Below, piece by piece: positions 25,973 to 33,528 of a stretch of 64,000 nt of DNA; position 1 is the stretch's first letter; the number at the start of each line of letters is the position of its first letter. Source of the DNA: G965219965 sp965219965 (GTDB lineage: Bacteria; Pseudomonadota; Alphaproteobacteria; RS24); assembly GCA_965219965.1 (NCBI GenBank), contig OZ244796.1, positions 1,364,001-1,428,000 on the forward strand. The letters run 5' to 3'. Position numbers and translations under genes: made by a program. The notes beneath the pieces are model-generated. The model made no database searches, had not been told where the DNA came from, and was given only the letters and a program-made list of their open reading frames with translations.

Positions 25973-26160
25973 AACGGCGGGGCAAAGAACCGCGAATGAG
26001 GGGGTGGAAAAAAAGGGGGGGGGGAGTCGCAAAGAGAGAGGGGTGCGTTTATAAAAACGGCGTGGCGAAGAACCGCGAAGAGAGGGGGGTCGCAAAGAAT
26101 GGGGGCGGTGGGCTGGCGGATACGCGGGGCGCGTGGGAAGAGAGGAGGCGGGAGCTACCC
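25973..26160. repeat. G-rich low-complexity repeats (copy B)
   Basis: This tract, between the coiled-coil gene and fabB, shares units with copy A: GGAGTCGCAAAGAGAG (26023-26038, exact), a degenerate GGGGTCGCAAAGAATG (26086-26101), and two copies of AAGAACCGCGAA followed by a G run (from 25986 and 26068). G runs reach ten on the top strand, and the tract ends in CCCCCCC next to the fabB stop. Confidence 0.65.
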
Positions 26161-26166
26161 CCCCCC

Positions 26167-27375
26167 TCACAGTTTTTTCATCACCAGTGTGGCGTTGGTG
26201 CCGCCGAAGCCGAAGGAGTTGGACATGACGCAGTTGAGTTTGGCGTCTGTGGTTTTTTGTATAATGGGCATGTCGGAAAATTCGGGGTCCAGTTCTTCAA
26301 TATGCGCTGAGGGGCAGATGAAGTTATTGTCTAGCATGAGCAAAGCGTAAATGGCTTCTTGCACGCCCGCCGCCCCGAGCGAATGGCCCGTGAGCGATTT
26401 GGTGGCGGAAAGGGGCGGGGTGTCTTTGCCAAAAACTTCGCGCAAGGCTTCCACTTCTTTTATGTCACCAACAGGCGTGGCGGTGGCGTGCGGGTTAAGA
26501 TAATCCACCGCGCAATCTAAATCTTTCATCGCCATTTGCATACAGCGCACCGCGCCTTCGCCAGAGGGTTGCACCATATCATGGCCGTCAGAAGTCGCGC
26601 CATAGCCGACAATTTCGGCATAAATTTTCGCACCACGCTTTTGGGCGCGGCTGAGTTCTTCCAAAACCAAAACGCCCGCACCGCCCGCAATCACAAAACC
26701 ATCACGGTTTTTATCATAAGCACGGCTGGCCGATTCCGGCGTGTCATTATAACGAGACGCCATCGCGCCCATGGCGTCAAACAGAACCGAAAGTGTCCAG
26801 CTTAATTCCTCGCCGCCGCCCGCGAAAACAATGTCTTGCTTGCCCCATTGAATCATTTCCGCCCCATTGCCAATGCAGTGGGCGGAAGTCGCACAGGCCG
26901 AAGAAATGGAATAGTTCACGCCGCGTATGCCAAAGGAAGTGGCCAAAGTGGCCGAATTGGTGCTGGCCATTGTTTTTGGCACGGCAAAAGGCCCAACCCG
27001 TTTGGGGCTGGATTGGCGCGTAATATCAGCCGCTTCCACCAAAGCTTTGGTGCTTGCGCCGCCCGACCCCATAATAATGCCCGTCATGGGATTGATGATG
27101 TCGTTTTCCTCTAAGCCCGCATCAGCAATCGCTTGCTCCATGGCGACATAATTCCACGCCGCGCCTTCGCCCATAAAACGGCGGATGCGTTTATCCACCG
27201 CTTGCTCCACGTCTAAAGTGGGGCGGCCATATACTTGCGAACGAAACCCTTTTTCCGCATAATCGGGCGCAAAGCGAATACCGCTTTTGCCCGCCTTTAA
27301 GGCGGCGGTGACTTCTTGGGCATCATTGCCAATGCTGGAAATAATGCCTAAACCTGTAATCGCAACACGGCGCAT
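26167..27375 (-). CDS. fabB: 3-oxoacyl-[ACP] synthase I FabB
   Basis: The 402-residue condensing enzyme elongates unsaturated and saturated acyl-ACP. The catalytic Cys lies in SSACATSAHCIG, the two His in NPHATATPVGD and TKSLTGHSLGAAG. It starts ATG 27375 and follows fabA by 8 nt on the same strand. The fabA-fabB pair is the anaerobic route to unsaturated fatty acids. In many relatives fabI follows fabB; here the G-rich tract and island follow instead. Confidence 0.97.
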   Translation of the reverse strand: MRRVAITGLGIISSIGNDAQEVTAALKAGKSGIRFAPDYAEKGFRSQVYGRPTLDVEQAVDKRIRRFMGEGAAWNYVAMEQAIADAGLEENDIINPMTGIIMGSGGASTKALVEAADITRQSSPKRVGPFAVPKTMASTNSATLATSFGIRGVNYSISSACATSAHCIGNGAEMIQWGKQDIVFAGGGEELSWTLSVLFDAMGAMASRYNDTPESASRAYDKNRDGFVIAGGAGVLVLEELSRAQKRGAKIYAEIVGYGATSDGHDMVQPSGEGAVRCMQMAMKDLDCAVDYLNPHATATPVGDIKEVEALREVFGKDTPPLSATKSLTGHSLGAAGVQEAIYALLMLDNNFICPSAHIEELDPEFSDMPIIQKTTDAKLNCVMSNSFGFGGTNATLVMKKL

Positions 27376-27383
27376 CGCATTTC

Positions 27384-27905
27384 CTAATCTTGTGCTTTTA
27401 ATTGCTCAGGCAAAAACAGCCCAACACGTAAATCTTCAGCATGGTAAATATCCTTGCCGTCCACATTGACCACCCCATCGCCAATGCCCATAACCAGCTT
27501 GCGGGCAATGACGCGCTTAATATCTAAAACATAAGTGACCAGCTTAGCATCGGGTTCAATTTGGCCGGTGAATTTCACCTTGCCGCCCAAAGCCCGTCCC
27601 TTGCCCGGATGGCCGAGCCAGACTTGGAAAAAACCCAAAAGCTGCCACATGGCGTCCAGCCCCAAACAGCCGGGCATGACCGGGTCGCCCTGAAAATGGC
27701 ATTGGAAAAACCACAGCTCTGGTTTTGCGTCCATTTCAGCAATGACTTGGCCCGCATTATACCGCCCGCCTTTTTCAGTGATGCTGGTGATGCGGTCAAA
27801 CATCAACATAGGCGGGGCGGGCAGCTGGGCATTGCTTTCGCCAAACATTTCACCACGCGCACAGGCTAAAAGGTCTTCATAAGAATAGCTGCTTTGGCGG
27901 GACAT
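27384..27905 (-). CDS. fabA: 3-hydroxydecanoyl-[ACP] dehydratase/isomerase FabA
   Basis: The 173-residue hot-dog-fold enzyme introduces the double bond in type II fatty acid synthesis. The catalytic His is in FQCHFQGDPVMPGCLGLDAMWQL and the Asp is in GLDAMWQ. The start ATG 27905 has a GAGGAG site. It is divergent from irr, as in rhizobial irr-fabA-fabB loci. Length fits the family. Confidence 0.97.
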   Translation of the reverse strand: MSRQSSYSYEDLLACARGEMFGESNAQLPAPPMLMFDRITSITEKGGRYNAGQVIAEMDAKPELWFFQCHFQGDPVMPGCLGLDAMWQLLGFFQVWLGHPGKGRALGGKVKFTGQIEPDAKLVTYVLDIKRVIARKLVMGIGDGVVNVDGKDIYHAEDLRVGLFLPEQLKAQD

Positions 27906-27980
27906 TATTATTCTCCTCATTCTTTCCTGAGTCAGAGCCTTGCTAACATAAATAGGGGGCTTTTGGCAGGGTTTTTTGCG

Positions 27981-28017
27981 TTTACTTTGCGGCGGTTTTT
28001 GTTTAGAATGGTTGTAA
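27981..28017 (+). promoter_or_regulatory. irr promoter with an iron-control-element-like palindrome over the -10 box
   Basis: TTTACT (27981-27986), a 17-nt spacer and TAGAAT (28004-28009) make a promoter. The -10 lies inside TTAGAA-TGG-TTGTAA (28003-28017), one mismatch from the TTAGAA-N3-TTCTAA palindrome found before the rubrerythrin gene. This is the expected layout for Irr self-repression. Confidence 0.6.
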
Positions 28018-28042
28018 TTTACAGCTAGGGCAGGTTGAGCCG

Positions 28043-28501
28043 ATGGCAAAACAGGATACACAGCAGGATAAAGGGCAGAATATGGGGCAAGATTTAGCCG
28101 CGCTTTTGCGCCATGCGGGTTTGCGGGCAACACGGCCACGTATGGAGCTGGCCAAATTGCTTTTTACTGGCCAAGACCGCCATTTAACCGCAGAAAGCCT
28201 GCACCATGAGGCACAAAAGACGGGTCATAAAATGTCGCTGGCGACAATTTATAATAGCCTGCATCAGTTTACCGAAGCGGGGCTGTTGCGCCGTGTGCCA
28301 GTGGATGCGACCCGTAGCTATTTTGACACCAATACCCGCCCGCACCACCATTTTTATATTGGCGCGGAAAATCGGCTCATTGATATTCCCGAAAATAGTG
28401 TCGGGGTGGCGCATTTGCCGCCCGTGCCAGACGGGCTGAATATGGACGGGGTGGATGTGATTATCCGTCTTTCTCGTGATGGGGCGCGTAAAAACGGCTG
28501 A
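28043..28501 (+). CDS. irr: Iron response regulator Irr
   Basis: The 152-residue Fur-superfamily protein matches Irr rather than Fur: LRHAGLRATRPRMELAKLLF, then HLTAESLHHEAQ and LATIYNSLHQFTEAGLLRRV in the winged helix, and YFDTNTRPHHHFYI with the His-rich haem/metal site. The Bradyrhizobium N-terminal haem motif (GCPWH) is absent, as in most Irr proteins. Irr accumulates when iron is short and mainly represses iron-using genes. ATG 28043 is chosen; ATG 28082 is an in-frame alternative. Divergent fabA-fabB and the rubrerythrin operon flank it. Confidence 0.93.
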   Translation: MAKQDTQQDKGQNMGQDLAALLRHAGLRATRPRMELAKLLFTGQDRHLTAESLHHEAQKTGHKMSLATIYNSLHQFTEAGLLRRVPVDATRSYFDTNTRPHHHFYIGAENRLIDIPENSVGVAHLPPVPDGLNMDGVDVIIRLSRDGARKNG

Positions 28502-28559
28502 TTCACAGACGGTTTTAGCTGATTTCGGGTGATTTCCGCATTTCCCCAAATATCCACAA

Positions 28560-28607
28560 TTAGAATGATTCTAAACTATTGACACAAAGCCCGCTTTGGG
28601 CTAAATT
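28560..28607 (+). promoter_or_regulatory. Rubrerythrin promoter with a perfect iron-control-element palindrome
   Basis: TTAGAA-TGA-TTCTAA (28560-28574) is a perfect inverted repeat of the iron control element bound by Irr. A consensus -35 TTGACA (28579-28584) begins 4 bp later, with TAAATT (28602-28607) as -10 at 17-nt spacing. Irr bound here would be expected to control the rubrerythrin operon according to iron. Confidence 0.75.
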
Positions 28608-28617
28608 GGAGGGCAAT

Positions 28618-28660
28618 AGCGTAAAGAGTAACAGCGTAAGAGTAACAGCGTAAAAGAGTC
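28618..28660 (+). repeat. Triplicated 14-15-bp tandem repeat in the rubrerythrin leader
   Basis: Three head-to-tail units, AGCGTAAAGAGTAAC, AGCGTAAGAGTAAC and AGCGTAAAAGAGTC, fill the transcribed leader between the promoter and the ribosome-binding site (AAAGGAGA). Confidence 0.8.
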
Positions 28661-28680
28661 AGCAAGCAAAGGAGAGCATT

Positions 28681-29097
28681 ATGACACTTGCATCATCAAA
28701 GACGTTGGAAAATTTGAAAGAAGCTTTTTCTGGCGAAAGCCAAGCCAATCGGCGTTATTTATATTTCGCGCAAAAGGCCGATATTGAAGGACACAATGAT
28801 GTGGCCGCCGTGTTCCGCAGCACCGCAGAAGGCGAAACCGGCCACGCCCATGGGCATTTGGAATTTATGGAAGAGGTCGGCGACCCAGCGACGGGCGAGC
28901 CGATTGGCTCAACACCGGAAAATCTCAAAGCCGCGATTGTGGGCGAGACGCATGAATATACCGATATGTATCCGTCTATGGCCCGCACCGCCCGCGATGA
29001 AGGCTTTGACGAAATTGCCGATTGGTTTGAAACTTTGGCCAAAGCGGAAAAATCCCATGCGGGGCGTTTCCAAAAAGCATTGGACACAATGGCATAA
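28681..29097 (+). CDS. Rubrerythrin-type diiron protein without rubredoxin domain
   Basis: The 138-residue protein is a ferritin-like four-helix bundle with diiron ligands in AFSGESQANRRYLYFAQKA, EGETGHAHGHLEFM, IVGETHEYTDMYP and KAEKSHAGRF. It ends there, so the C-terminal CxxC rubredoxin domain of classical rubrerythrins is missing. Rubrerythrins reduce peroxide. Alphaproteobacterial versions are known Irr targets, and the palindrome at 28560 fits this. The Fe-S protein and DUF3501 genes follow closely as a likely operon. Confidence 0.93.
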   Translation: MTLASSKTLENLKEAFSGESQANRRYLYFAQKADIEGHNDVAAVFRSTAEGETGHAHGHLEFMEEVGDPATGEPIGSTPENLKAAIVGETHEYTDMYPSMARTARDEGFDEIADWFETLAKAEKSHAGRFQKALDTMA

Positions 29098-29124
29098 AAC
29101 AGGTGGCGTTAAGGGGGTGCGGCA

Positions 29125-30489
29125 ATGCAAAACGGCAAACAAGAAGGCAGTTTGGGCGCACCCATACGCCACCCGCTGGATTGGCAAAGCGCGGAATTTT
29201 ACGACCGTGACGCGCTAGACGCAGAAGCGCGGCGACAAATGGATATATGCCATGGCTGTCGCCGATGCTTTAATTTATGCGACAGCTTTCCGCGCCTGTT
29301 TGACCTGATTGACGAGTCGGAAACGGGCGAGCTGGACAGCGTGGACAGCAAGGATTTCGCGCCCGTGGTGGAAGCCTGCACCATGTGCGATATGTGCTTT
29401 ATGACCAAATGCCCCTATGTGCCGCCGCATGAATTTAATTTGGACTTCCCGCATTTAATGCTGCGCTATCGGGCGGTGGAGCTGAAGGAAAAAGGCAAGC
29501 CGTCTTTTATTCATAATCAGTTGGCACAAACCGACCGCAATGGCAAAATGGCCGCCCCTGTCGCGCCCTTGGCAAATTGGGGGTCGGCACGGAAAAATAA
29601 GCTGACACGCCCCGCCATGCAGGTGGCTTTGGGCATTGATAAAAATGCCGAACTGCCAAAATTTGTCGGCAAAACTTTTATGCACCGCGCCAAGTCGGCG
29701 GAAAAAAACGGGGGGCTTGCGCCTAATCCAAAAGGCAAAGCCAAAAACCGCCAAGCGGTTTTATTTGCCACTTGCGTGGTCAATTATAATACGCCCAATG
29801 TCGGCGAAGCGGCGGCCAAACTTTTGGCACATTTGGGCGTGGCGGTGAGCGTTAATTATCCGGGCTGTTGCGGTATGCCGTTTTTAGAGCAAGGCCATAT
29901 TGAAAAAACCGCCGCGCAAGCCAAAAAAATCGCCGCCAATTTCCGTCCGCTTATTGACGCGGGCAAAGATATTATTACGCTGACGGCCTCTTGCGGTTTA
30001 ATGTTCAAATTTGAATGGCCGCTTATTCTGCCCGATGATGAAAATGTCAAAGCCCTAGCGGCGGCGACTTATGATATTAGCGAATATATTGTGGATATTG
30101 CCGATAAGGAAGGGCTGGTGGACGGGCTGACTGCGCCCGAAGGCGGGGTGAGCGTGCATTTGGCCTGCCATGCGCGGGCGCAAAATATGGGTCCGAAAGC
30201 GGCGGAATTGCTGCGGCTGATTCCAGAGGCGGACATCAATGTGATTGAACGCTGCTCTGGGCATGGCGGCACATTTGGCGTGTTGAAAAAAACGCATGAA
30301 GTGGCGATGAAAATCGGCAAGCCGGCGGCGCGGAAAGTCGCGCAAGCCAAAAGCCAGACGGTTGTGTCGGAATGTCCGCTGGCGGCCAAACATTTGGTGC
30401 AAGGGGTGGAAGCATTGGGCGAAAAAGACGCGCCCGTGCCAGCCGCCGCGCACCCTGTTGAAATTTTTGCCCGTGCTTATGGGTTGTAA
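29125..30489 (+). CDS. GlpC/HdrD-like Fe-S and CCG-domain protein
   Basis: The 454-residue protein has two N-terminal [4Fe-4S] motifs (CHGCRRCFNLC about 43-53, and CTMCDMCFMTKCP about 89-101) and two cysteine-rich CCG domains (with PGCCGMPFLEQGH and CSGHGGTFG). This resembles the iron-sulfur subunits of heterodisulfide reductase and GlpC, which pass electrons near the membrane. It sits 27 nt after the rubrerythrin gene and before DUF3501, a recurring trio; it may supply electrons to the rubrerythrin, replacing the missing rubredoxin (inference). Confidence 0.88.
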   Translation: MQNGKQEGSLGAPIRHPLDWQSAEFYDRDALDAEARRQMDICHGCRRCFNLCDSFPRLFDLIDESETGELDSVDSKDFAPVVEACTMCDMCFMTKCPYVPPHEFNLDFPHLMLRYRAVELKEKGKPSFIHNQLAQTDRNGKMAAPVAPLANWGSARKNKLTRPAMQVALGIDKNAELPKFVGKTFMHRAKSAEKNGGLAPNPKGKAKNRQAVLFATCVVNYNTPNVGEAAAKLLAHLGVAVSVNYPGCCGMPFLEQGHIEKTAAQAKKIAANFRPLIDAGKDIITLTASCGLMFKFEWPLILPDDENVKALAAATYDISEYIVDIADKEGLVDGLTAPEGGVSVHLACHARAQNMGPKAAELLRLIPEADINVIERCSGHGGTFGVLKKTHEVAMKIGKPAARKVAQAKSQTVVSECPLAAKHLVQGVEALGEKDAPVPAAAHPVEIFARAYGL

Positions 30490-30505
30490 GAAGAAAGGAA
30501 AAACC

Positions 30506-31099
30506 ATGCCTGCCGAAGAAAGAAAAATTACCAAAGCCGATATTTTGCCATTGGCAGAATATAGCGCGATACGCAAAGAGGTGCGGCAAAAATTGCTGGC
30601 GGTGAAAAAACCGCGCCGCATTGATGTCGGCCCGTTTGCGAGTTTTTATTTTGAAAATTTTGAAACCATGTGCGCGCAAGTCCAAGAAATGCTTTACATT
30701 GAAAAAGGCGGCGATGAACAACTGGCCGATGAGCTAGAGGCTTATAATCCGCTTATCCCGCAAGGGGCGGAGCTGACGGCGACTTTAATGTTTGAAATTG
30801 AAAATGAAACGCGGCGCAAAGATATTTTACGCACGCTCACCAATGTGGAACTGACCGCTTATGTGGAAGTGGCGGGGGAGAAATTTTACGCCCGCCCTGA
30901 GCAGGAAGTAGAGCGCACGGCGGCGGATGGCAAAACCTCATCAGTGCATTTTTTACATTTTGAGCTGTCAGAGGCGGCGATTGCAAGATTCAAAAGCCAT
31001 GAAGGCGATATTGTGCTGGGCATTGAGCATGAAAATTACCGCCATATGGTTGCGCTGACACCAGATAGCCGTGCTTCGCTTGCGGGCGATTTTGCGTGA
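30506..31099 (+). CDS. DUF3501 family protein
   Basis: The 197-residue soluble protein matches the DUF3501 pattern: ADILPLAEYSAIRKEVRQKLLAVKKPRRI, FYFENFETMCAQVQEMLYIEKG, LEAYNPLIPQGAELTATLMFEI, and a C-terminal HENYRHMVALT. The function is unknown. It is the third gene of the rubrerythrin/Fe-S/DUF3501 set. Start ATG 30506 follows GAAAGGAAAAA, 16 nt after the Fe-S gene. Confidence 0.88.
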   Translation: MPAEERKITKADILPLAEYSAIRKEVRQKLLAVKKPRRIDVGPFASFYFENFETMCAQVQEMLYIEKGGDEQLADELEAYNPLIPQGAELTATLMFEIENETRRKDILRTLTNVELTAYVEVAGEKFYARPEQEVERTAADGKTSSVHFLHFELSEAAIARFKSHEGDIVLGIEHENYRHMVALTPDSRASLAGDFA

Positions 31100-31102
31100 A
31101 AA

Positions 31103-31624
31103 TTATTTTTGATATTCAAACGGATAAACGCCCCAAATAAATTGCCGCCGCACCCAACCGCGATGGGCGGCGGCTTTAATTTTACACCAAGCGGGCGTGC
31201 AGTTTTCTAGCTTTGCGACCACGCCGCTTTCTAGCACAGCGACCATGCGCCCATCGGCTTTGGGAGCGTGGCGCAAAGGCACAGCAAAAGCGGCGGGGCG
31301 AATGACCACACCACGCTGGCCGCGCAAAAGACTGGCGTGAATCCAGCCTTCATCGCCGTGATAGTCACGGATTTTGCGCCATTTTTTATGCTCTTGAATA
31401 ATTTCCACCGGCCAGCCGCGCCGTTTGAATTGCCATAGGATTTCATATTCTTCGCCGGGCCCGACACGCACATTGGCCTTATGGGCTTTAAGACTGACAA
31501 AGCGCGGCACAGGCAGGCCGCTTGCGCCAATTTCCCTCTGCGCTAAAGCGGGTGTCAAAGCGGGGGCGAGGACGGGCGAAAGCATGAGCAGGCTGAGCAA
31601 AATAGGCAGGGTGATTTTATTCAT
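31103..31624 (-). CDS. Exported SH3-domain protein
   Basis: The 173-residue protein has a signal peptide (about 1-29, ending LTPALAQ) and two bacterial SH3-like repeats (about 42-100, VSLKAHKANVRVGPGEEYEILWQFKRRGWPVEII; and about 105-165, GRMVAVLESGVVAKLENC with GWVRRQFIWGVYP). Such proteins are periplasmic and may bind cell-wall peptides. The gene is divergent from a hydroxyacid dehydrogenase gene, a pairing common in Alphaproteobacteria. Function unproven. Confidence 0.88.
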   Translation of the reverse strand: MNKITLPILLSLLMLSPVLAPALTPALAQREIGASGLPVPRFVSLKAHKANVRVGPGEEYEILWQFKRRGWPVEIIQEHKKWRKIRDYHGDEGWIHASLLRGQRGVVIRPAAFAVPLRHAPKADGRMVAVLESGVVAKLENCTPAWCKIKAAAHRGWVRRQFIWGVYPFEYQK

Positions 31625-31717
31625 AAAATATAGATACGCAAAATCGGGCGAGCGTCAAGCGGCTTTGCATTGGCGGGTTTATTTGCTAAAACAAATGCAA
31701 TGATAAAGGAGATTGGC

Positions 31718-32713
31718 GTGCCAGAAAAAATGCCCGCAAAAATTATCGTCACGCGCACCTTGCCCGCCGCCGTAGAAGAACGGATGCAGGCATTATTTGA
31801 TGTGACGCTCAACAAAGATGACCACGCTTTTTCAACCGAAGAATTAACCAAAGCTGTGCAAACCGCCGATGTGCTGGTGTCCACCATTAGCGATAGGATT
31901 GACGCCGCATTGATAGAAGCGGCAGGGGCGCGGCTAAAACTTATCGCCAATTTCGGCACGGGGGTGGATAATATAGATGTCAATGCCGCCCATGCGCGTG
32001 GGATTGTGGTGACAAACACGCCCGATGTGCTGACGCAAGACACCGCCGATTTGGCTTTTGCTTTGCTGTTGGCATTGCCGCGCCGCTTGGTGGAAGGCGA
32101 TAGGTTGATGCGCCAAGCTGGCCGCTTTGATGGCTGGTCGCCAAATTGGATGCTGGGGCGGCGGCTGGCGGGCAAAAAGCTCGGCATTATCGGCATGGGG
32201 CGGATTGGCCAAGCCATTGCACGCCGCGCCAATGTGTTTGGGCTAGAAGTGCATTATCATAATCGGGCCGCCCTGCATGAGGCGGTGGAAAAAGAATTAG
32301 CCGCGACCTATTGGGCGGGGCTGGACGCTATGCTGGCGCAAATGGATTTTATATCGGTGAATTGCCCCTACACGCCGCAAACAAAACATTTAATCAATGC
32401 CGAAAAATTGGCGTTGATGAAACCAGAGGCTTATCTTGTCAACACTTCGCGTGGGCAGGTGGTTGATGAAGCGGCACTGGCGGCGGCTTTGGCGGCGGGC
32501 AGACTCGGCGGGGCGGGGCTTGATGTGTTTGAAAAAGAACCCCAAGCCCACCCCGATTTGCTGGCATTGGATAATGTTATTTTGTCGCCGCATTTGGGGT
32601 CGTCCACGCTTGAAACGCGCATTGCGATGGGCGAAAAAGTGCTGGTCAATATCCGCGCCTTTATAGATGACCACACCCCGCCTGATAAAGTGTTGCCCAA
32701 TCCTTCTGCTTAA
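31718..32713 (+). CDS. D-2-hydroxyacid dehydrogenase (glyoxylate/hydroxypyruvate reductase type)
   Basis: The 331-residue NAD(P)H enzyme has the Rossmann motif GKKLGIIGMGRIGQAIARRA and catalytic residues in VNTSRGQVVDEAAL (Arg), FEKEP (Glu) and LSPHLGSST (His). The substrate is probably glyoxylate or hydroxypyruvate, but family members are hard to separate. Start GTG 31718 is favoured by AAAGGAG six nt upstream; a TTG at 31670 would add a poor N-terminus. Confidence 0.92.
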   Translation: MPEKMPAKIIVTRTLPAAVEERMQALFDVTLNKDDHAFSTEELTKAVQTADVLVSTISDRIDAALIEAAGARLKLIANFGTGVDNIDVNAAHARGIVVTNTPDVLTQDTADLAFALLLALPRRLVEGDRLMRQAGRFDGWSPNWMLGRRLAGKKLGIIGMGRIGQAIARRANVFGLEVHYHNRAALHEAVEKELAATYWAGLDAMLAQMDFISVNCPYTPQTKHLINAEKLALMKPEAYLVNTSRGQVVDEAALAAALAAGRLGGAGLDVFEKEPQAHPDLLALDNVILSPHLGSSTLETRIAMGEKVLVNIRAFIDDHTPPDKVLPNPSA

Positions 32714-32731
32714 ATTTTGCGCTTAAATTTT
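32708..32731. repeat. Tandem 13-bp duplication at a convergent gene junction
   Basis: GCTTAAATTTT occurs at 32708-32718 and again at 32721-32731, a 13-bp period. A third partial copy (GGCTTAAAT) follows. The first copy carries the stop codon of the dehydrogenase; the second carries the stop of the convergent MoeB/ThiF gene. Confidence 0.75.
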
Positions 32732-33523
32732 ATGATGGCTTAAATCTGTGAGCGTGGGCGTGTCGCCATTAAGCGGATTGGCCGCGTCCCATGCCAGACG
32801 CACCACACGGGCGGTAGCGGTCAGGCCATTATAAATGAGCAAACGCCCCGCAAGGCTGTCGCCCGCGCCAGTGATTTCTTTAATAATTTCCACCGCTTGC
32901 AAGCCGCCCATGACGCCGACAAGCGCACCGATAATGCCCGTCTCTTCGCAAGTTTCTGCTTCGGGTGGCGGGCTTGGCACAAGACTGCGATAGCAGGGCA
33001 GCTTGCCGCCATCGGGGGCGGGCGCATAGGCTTTGAAAGTGGCGAGCTGGCCGTCAAACCGCCCCACAGCGGCGGAGACAAGCGGGGTTTTGGCAAAATA
33101 ACACGCATCATTGACCAAAAAACGGGTGGGAAAATTATCGCACCCATCAGCGACAATATCATATTGGGAAATGAGCGCGGCGGCATTATCGGCGGTGAGC
33201 TTTTCGGCATAGGGGATAATTGTGCAATCGGGATTTTGGGCTTGCAATTTTTTTTGCGCCACCAAAACTTTTTTCTGGCCAATATCTTGAGCGGTGTAAA
33301 GAATTTGGCGTTGCAAATTAGGCAAGGTGACGGTGTCATTATCTATGAGGCCGATTGTGCCAATGCCTGCGGCGGCCAGATAAGATAAAGCGGCACAGCC
33401 CAAACCGCCCGCGCCAATCACCAGCACTTTAGCGGCGCGGAGTTTTTTCTGCCCCGCCCCGCCAATTTCTTTAAGTAAAATATGCCGCCCGTAACGCTCC
33501 GACAGGTCAGGTGCTTGCGGCAT
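32723..33523 (-). CDS. MoeB/ThiF/HesA-family adenylyltransferase
   Basis: The 266-residue E1-like enzyme has the ATP-binding Rossmann motif VLVIGAGGLGCAALSYLAAAGIG, DNDTVTLPNLQRQ and the GCDNFPTRFLVND block. It should adenylate the C-terminus of a MoaD- or ThiS-like sulfur carrier. The MoeB zinc site is degraded: the CxxC of PCYRCL is CYRS here, and the C-terminal CxxC is absent. The catalytic-region ETCEETG remains. It follows cysK, which suggests a sulfur-transfer role, but the partner carrier is not in the window. Confidence 0.88.
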   Translation of the reverse strand: MPQAPDLSERYGRHILLKEIGGAGQKKLRAAKVLVIGAGGLGCAALSYLAAAGIGTIGLIDNDTVTLPNLQRQILYTAQDIGQKKVLVAQKKLQAQNPDCTIIPYAEKLTADNAAALISQYDIVADGCDNFPTRFLVNDACYFAKTPLVSAAVGRFDGQLATFKAYAPAPDGGKLPCYRSLVPSPPPEAETCEETGIIGALVGVMGGLQAVEIIKEITGAGDSLAGRLLIYNGLTATARVVRLAWDAANPLNGDTPTLTDLSHHKI

Positions 33524-33528
33524 GGGTT

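Noticed and set aside
25831..26310. 159-codon plus-strand frame through G-rich tract B
   Set aside because: Gly/Arg/Lys low-complexity product that runs across repeats and into fabB; not a credible protein.
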